The notes beneath the pieces are model-generated. The model was not told where the DNA came from, did not search any database, and saw nothing but the letters and a program-made list of their open reading frames with translations. Positions 24,918 through 26,005 of a DNA stretch of 26,005 bases are shown here, one piece after another. Both the position numbers and the translations under genes were made by a program. Positions within the stretch are counted from its first letter, which is position 1, and each line of letters opens with the position of its first letter. This DNA comes from DAOPKN01 sp035391225 (GTDB lineage: Bacteria; Thermotogota; Thermotogae; MWEM01). The stretch is taken from positions 1-26,005 of the forward strand of contig DAOPKN010000031.1 in the NCBI GenBank assembly GCA_035391225.1. The letters are read 5' to 3'.

Positions 24918-25835
24918 TTAGTCAACGGGTCCCACTTGGTAGGAAAGGAAATCCACTTGCCATTTTTCCAAAGGTTTTCCTATCAACCGGGCTTTTAGGT
25001 CCTCCCAGCTCTTTACCTTTTCTACTTCCACCAATGGGTAATCCGTTCCAATCGCAACCAATTTCTCATTGCTTTCTTTTCCGTTCAAATCAGTAAAGGC
25101 GAAAGAAACGGTGAAAGTCTCTCCATCCACCGCTATATGATCCGCCGGGGGGAGCTCCCGGTTACTGAGTTTCATTACACATGTCAACGTTTCACTGTTC
25201 AATTCGTTAAAGAGGTACACGTAAGGAAAATCGGTATTCACATCGATTTTGAGTCTTTCCCCAGAGGGAATCCAAATCCATTCTTTTCCCTTGAATTTCC
25301 AACTGATGTGGAACTTCTTTTCAGAGGGGTTCCGCGGAAGGGGGAGCCGAATATGCCACGCTATTGCTTCCACGGACTCCTTTATAAATGAAACGACTGT
25401 TGAAGAAATGGTTTCTCGGGGAGAAGAGAGCCCTTTGCTAAAATGGTAGGTTGAAAATTCGTGGAACTCCAACTGGAAATACACGGTACTTGGCTTCTCC
25501 CCTTCATACACCCCTGCATTTACCATGAAAGGAGAACCAGCCAGCTTCTCCTCGAGTAATGTTTCTTTTGTGATAACGCCTTGATCCCGGATTGCTTCCA
25601 CCACTTGGTCAAAGGCTTCGTTGCGGTCGTTGACCTGAAACCCGACCCTTTTCAATTCATCCTTGACATTCGAAAAAAAGGTATTCGCGATTTGTTCCAT
25701 CCCCTTCGGAATATCACTGTGGTAAAAATTCACCGAAATCTGGTCTTCGCTCTCCACTGCCGGAGCCAAGTCGCTTGCCAACAATAGGCCAATCGCGAAA
25801 ACAATCCAAGCAATCAACACAACCTTTCTTTTCAT
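24918..25835 (-). CDS. Secreted protein with degenerate DUF4384-like C-terminus
   Basis: A 305-residue exported protein and the first visible gene of the right-hand block. GGAGGGATGAGAA precedes the ATG. The signal peptide is residues 1-21. The N-terminal part (about 35-170) has alternating helices and strands (IANTFFSNVKDELKRVGFQVNDR, then FMVNAGVYEGE). This loosely recalls CsgG-type domains that build envelope complexes, but it is not a firm match. The C-terminal part (about 185-280; GERLKIDVNTDFPYVYLFNE, then LPPADHIAVDGETF and EKLVAIGTD) has the strand order of DUF4384 with a weak sequence match. It is followed by a 77-bp gap with a short GCAGC/GCTGC hairpin (24904-24916), then the FlgT-like gene. 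Function unknown. The DUF4384-like end links it to the rest of the island. Confidence 0.82.
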   Translation of the reverse strand: MKRKVVLIAWIVFAIGLLLASDLAPAVESEDQISVNFYHSDIPKGMEQIANTFFSNVKDELKRVGFQVNDRNEAFDQVVEAIRDQGVITKETLLEEKLAGSPFMVNAGVYEGEKPSTVYFQLEFHEFSTYHFSKGLSSPRETISSTVVSFIKESVEAIAWHIRLPLPRNPSEKKFHISWKFKGKEWIWIPSGERLKIDVNTDFPYVYLFNELNSETLTCVMKLSNRELPPADHIAVDGETFTVSFAFTDLNGKESNEKLVAIGTDYPLVEVEKVKSWEDLKARLIGKPLEKWQVDFLSYQVGPVD

Positions 25836-26005
25836 TTCTCATCCCTCCTCTGTGGACACCTCGTTCTCAGGCAAGTACCCGAGTCAATCATTTTTCCCCA
25901 TTCAAGTAACCATATTTTCTGTTGAAGTTCCCCGTTCCCGCCAAAAATGAATGGAATTTTCCAACCCTTCTTTTATTTTAACATACTCCTGCACTGATGA
26001 AACCA
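25836..26005. other. Upstream region of the right-hand block
   Basis: 170 bp to the window edge. Apart from the Shine-Dalgarno of the gene at 25835 it holds no recognisable coding sequence. On the minus strand a TAAAAT (near 25975) preceded 16 bases up by TTTCAT is a weak promoter candidate. Whether the operon starts here or further right cannot be decided. Confidence 0.4.

Noticed and set aside
9109..25963. Shared 15-mer GAATGGAATTTTCCA at 9109-9123 (minus) and 25949-25963 (plus) as an operator
   Set aside because: The two copies have opposite orientation relative to the genes and one overlaps the ribosome-binding region; a 15-base match in AT-rich spacers of this window is within chance.
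1..26005. CRISPR arrays, tRNA or rRNA genes, toxin-antitoxin pairs
   Set aside because: No regularly spaced short repeats, cloverleaf-like sequences or rRNA stretches were seen, and no small gene pairs with such features.

Overview
The window is a dense array of thirteen complete genes and one partial gene, all read from the minus strand (right to left in these coordinates). The encoded proteins all have signal peptides, and several have lipoprotein boxes. Base composition is near half G+C by eye. Shine-Dalgarno sites are strong (GGAGGTGA or GGAGGGAT), and envelope families such as DUF4384, PEGA and LPP20/FlgT-like domains dominate. This suggests a bacterium with an outer envelope layer, possibly Thermotogota- or Atribacterota-like, but the lineage is a guess: the window has no rRNA, tRNA or housekeeping gene.

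Right-hand block, in transcription order (25835 to 12086): a secreted protein with a degenerate DUF4384-like tail; a FlgT/LPP20-like secreted protein; a von Willebrand A protein with two LPP20-like repeats; a large WD40 beta-propeller fused to a caspase (peptidase C14); then a duplicated two-gene cassette, [caspase-PEGA + PEGA-FGE] twice. Spacers run from overlaps to 77 bp, as in an operon. Two paralogues in the cassettes share a perfectly identical 191-bp tract, which looks like recent gene conversion.

Central gap (11403 to 12085): the only long non-coding stretch. It carries a good extended -10 promoter for the next block and, on the plus strand, broken pieces of what looks like an ISL3-family transposase.

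Left-hand block (11402 to 1): a lipoprotein with InlB-type repeats and a probable beta-helix; a PEGA/FN3/FGE protein; a DUF4384 protein with five PEGA repeats; a lipoprotein caspase with DUF4384; a PEGA protein; a stand-alone DUF4384 protein; a second DUF4384-caspase; and, cut by the window edge, a paralogue of the PEGA/FN3/FGE protein. The array therefore continues to the left.

Taken together this looks like an exported caspase island. It has five caspase-fold proteases with intact His/Cys dyads, four of them with a full EF-hand-like loop after the catalytic domain. They sit among lectin-like FGE-fold proteins that have lost the FGE catalytic cysteine pair, many PEGA surface modules, and DUF4384 modules found both fused to caspases and alone. 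My inference is a cell-surface or periplasmic sensing and proteolysis system. Its substrate, trigger and biological role cannot be read from the sequence.
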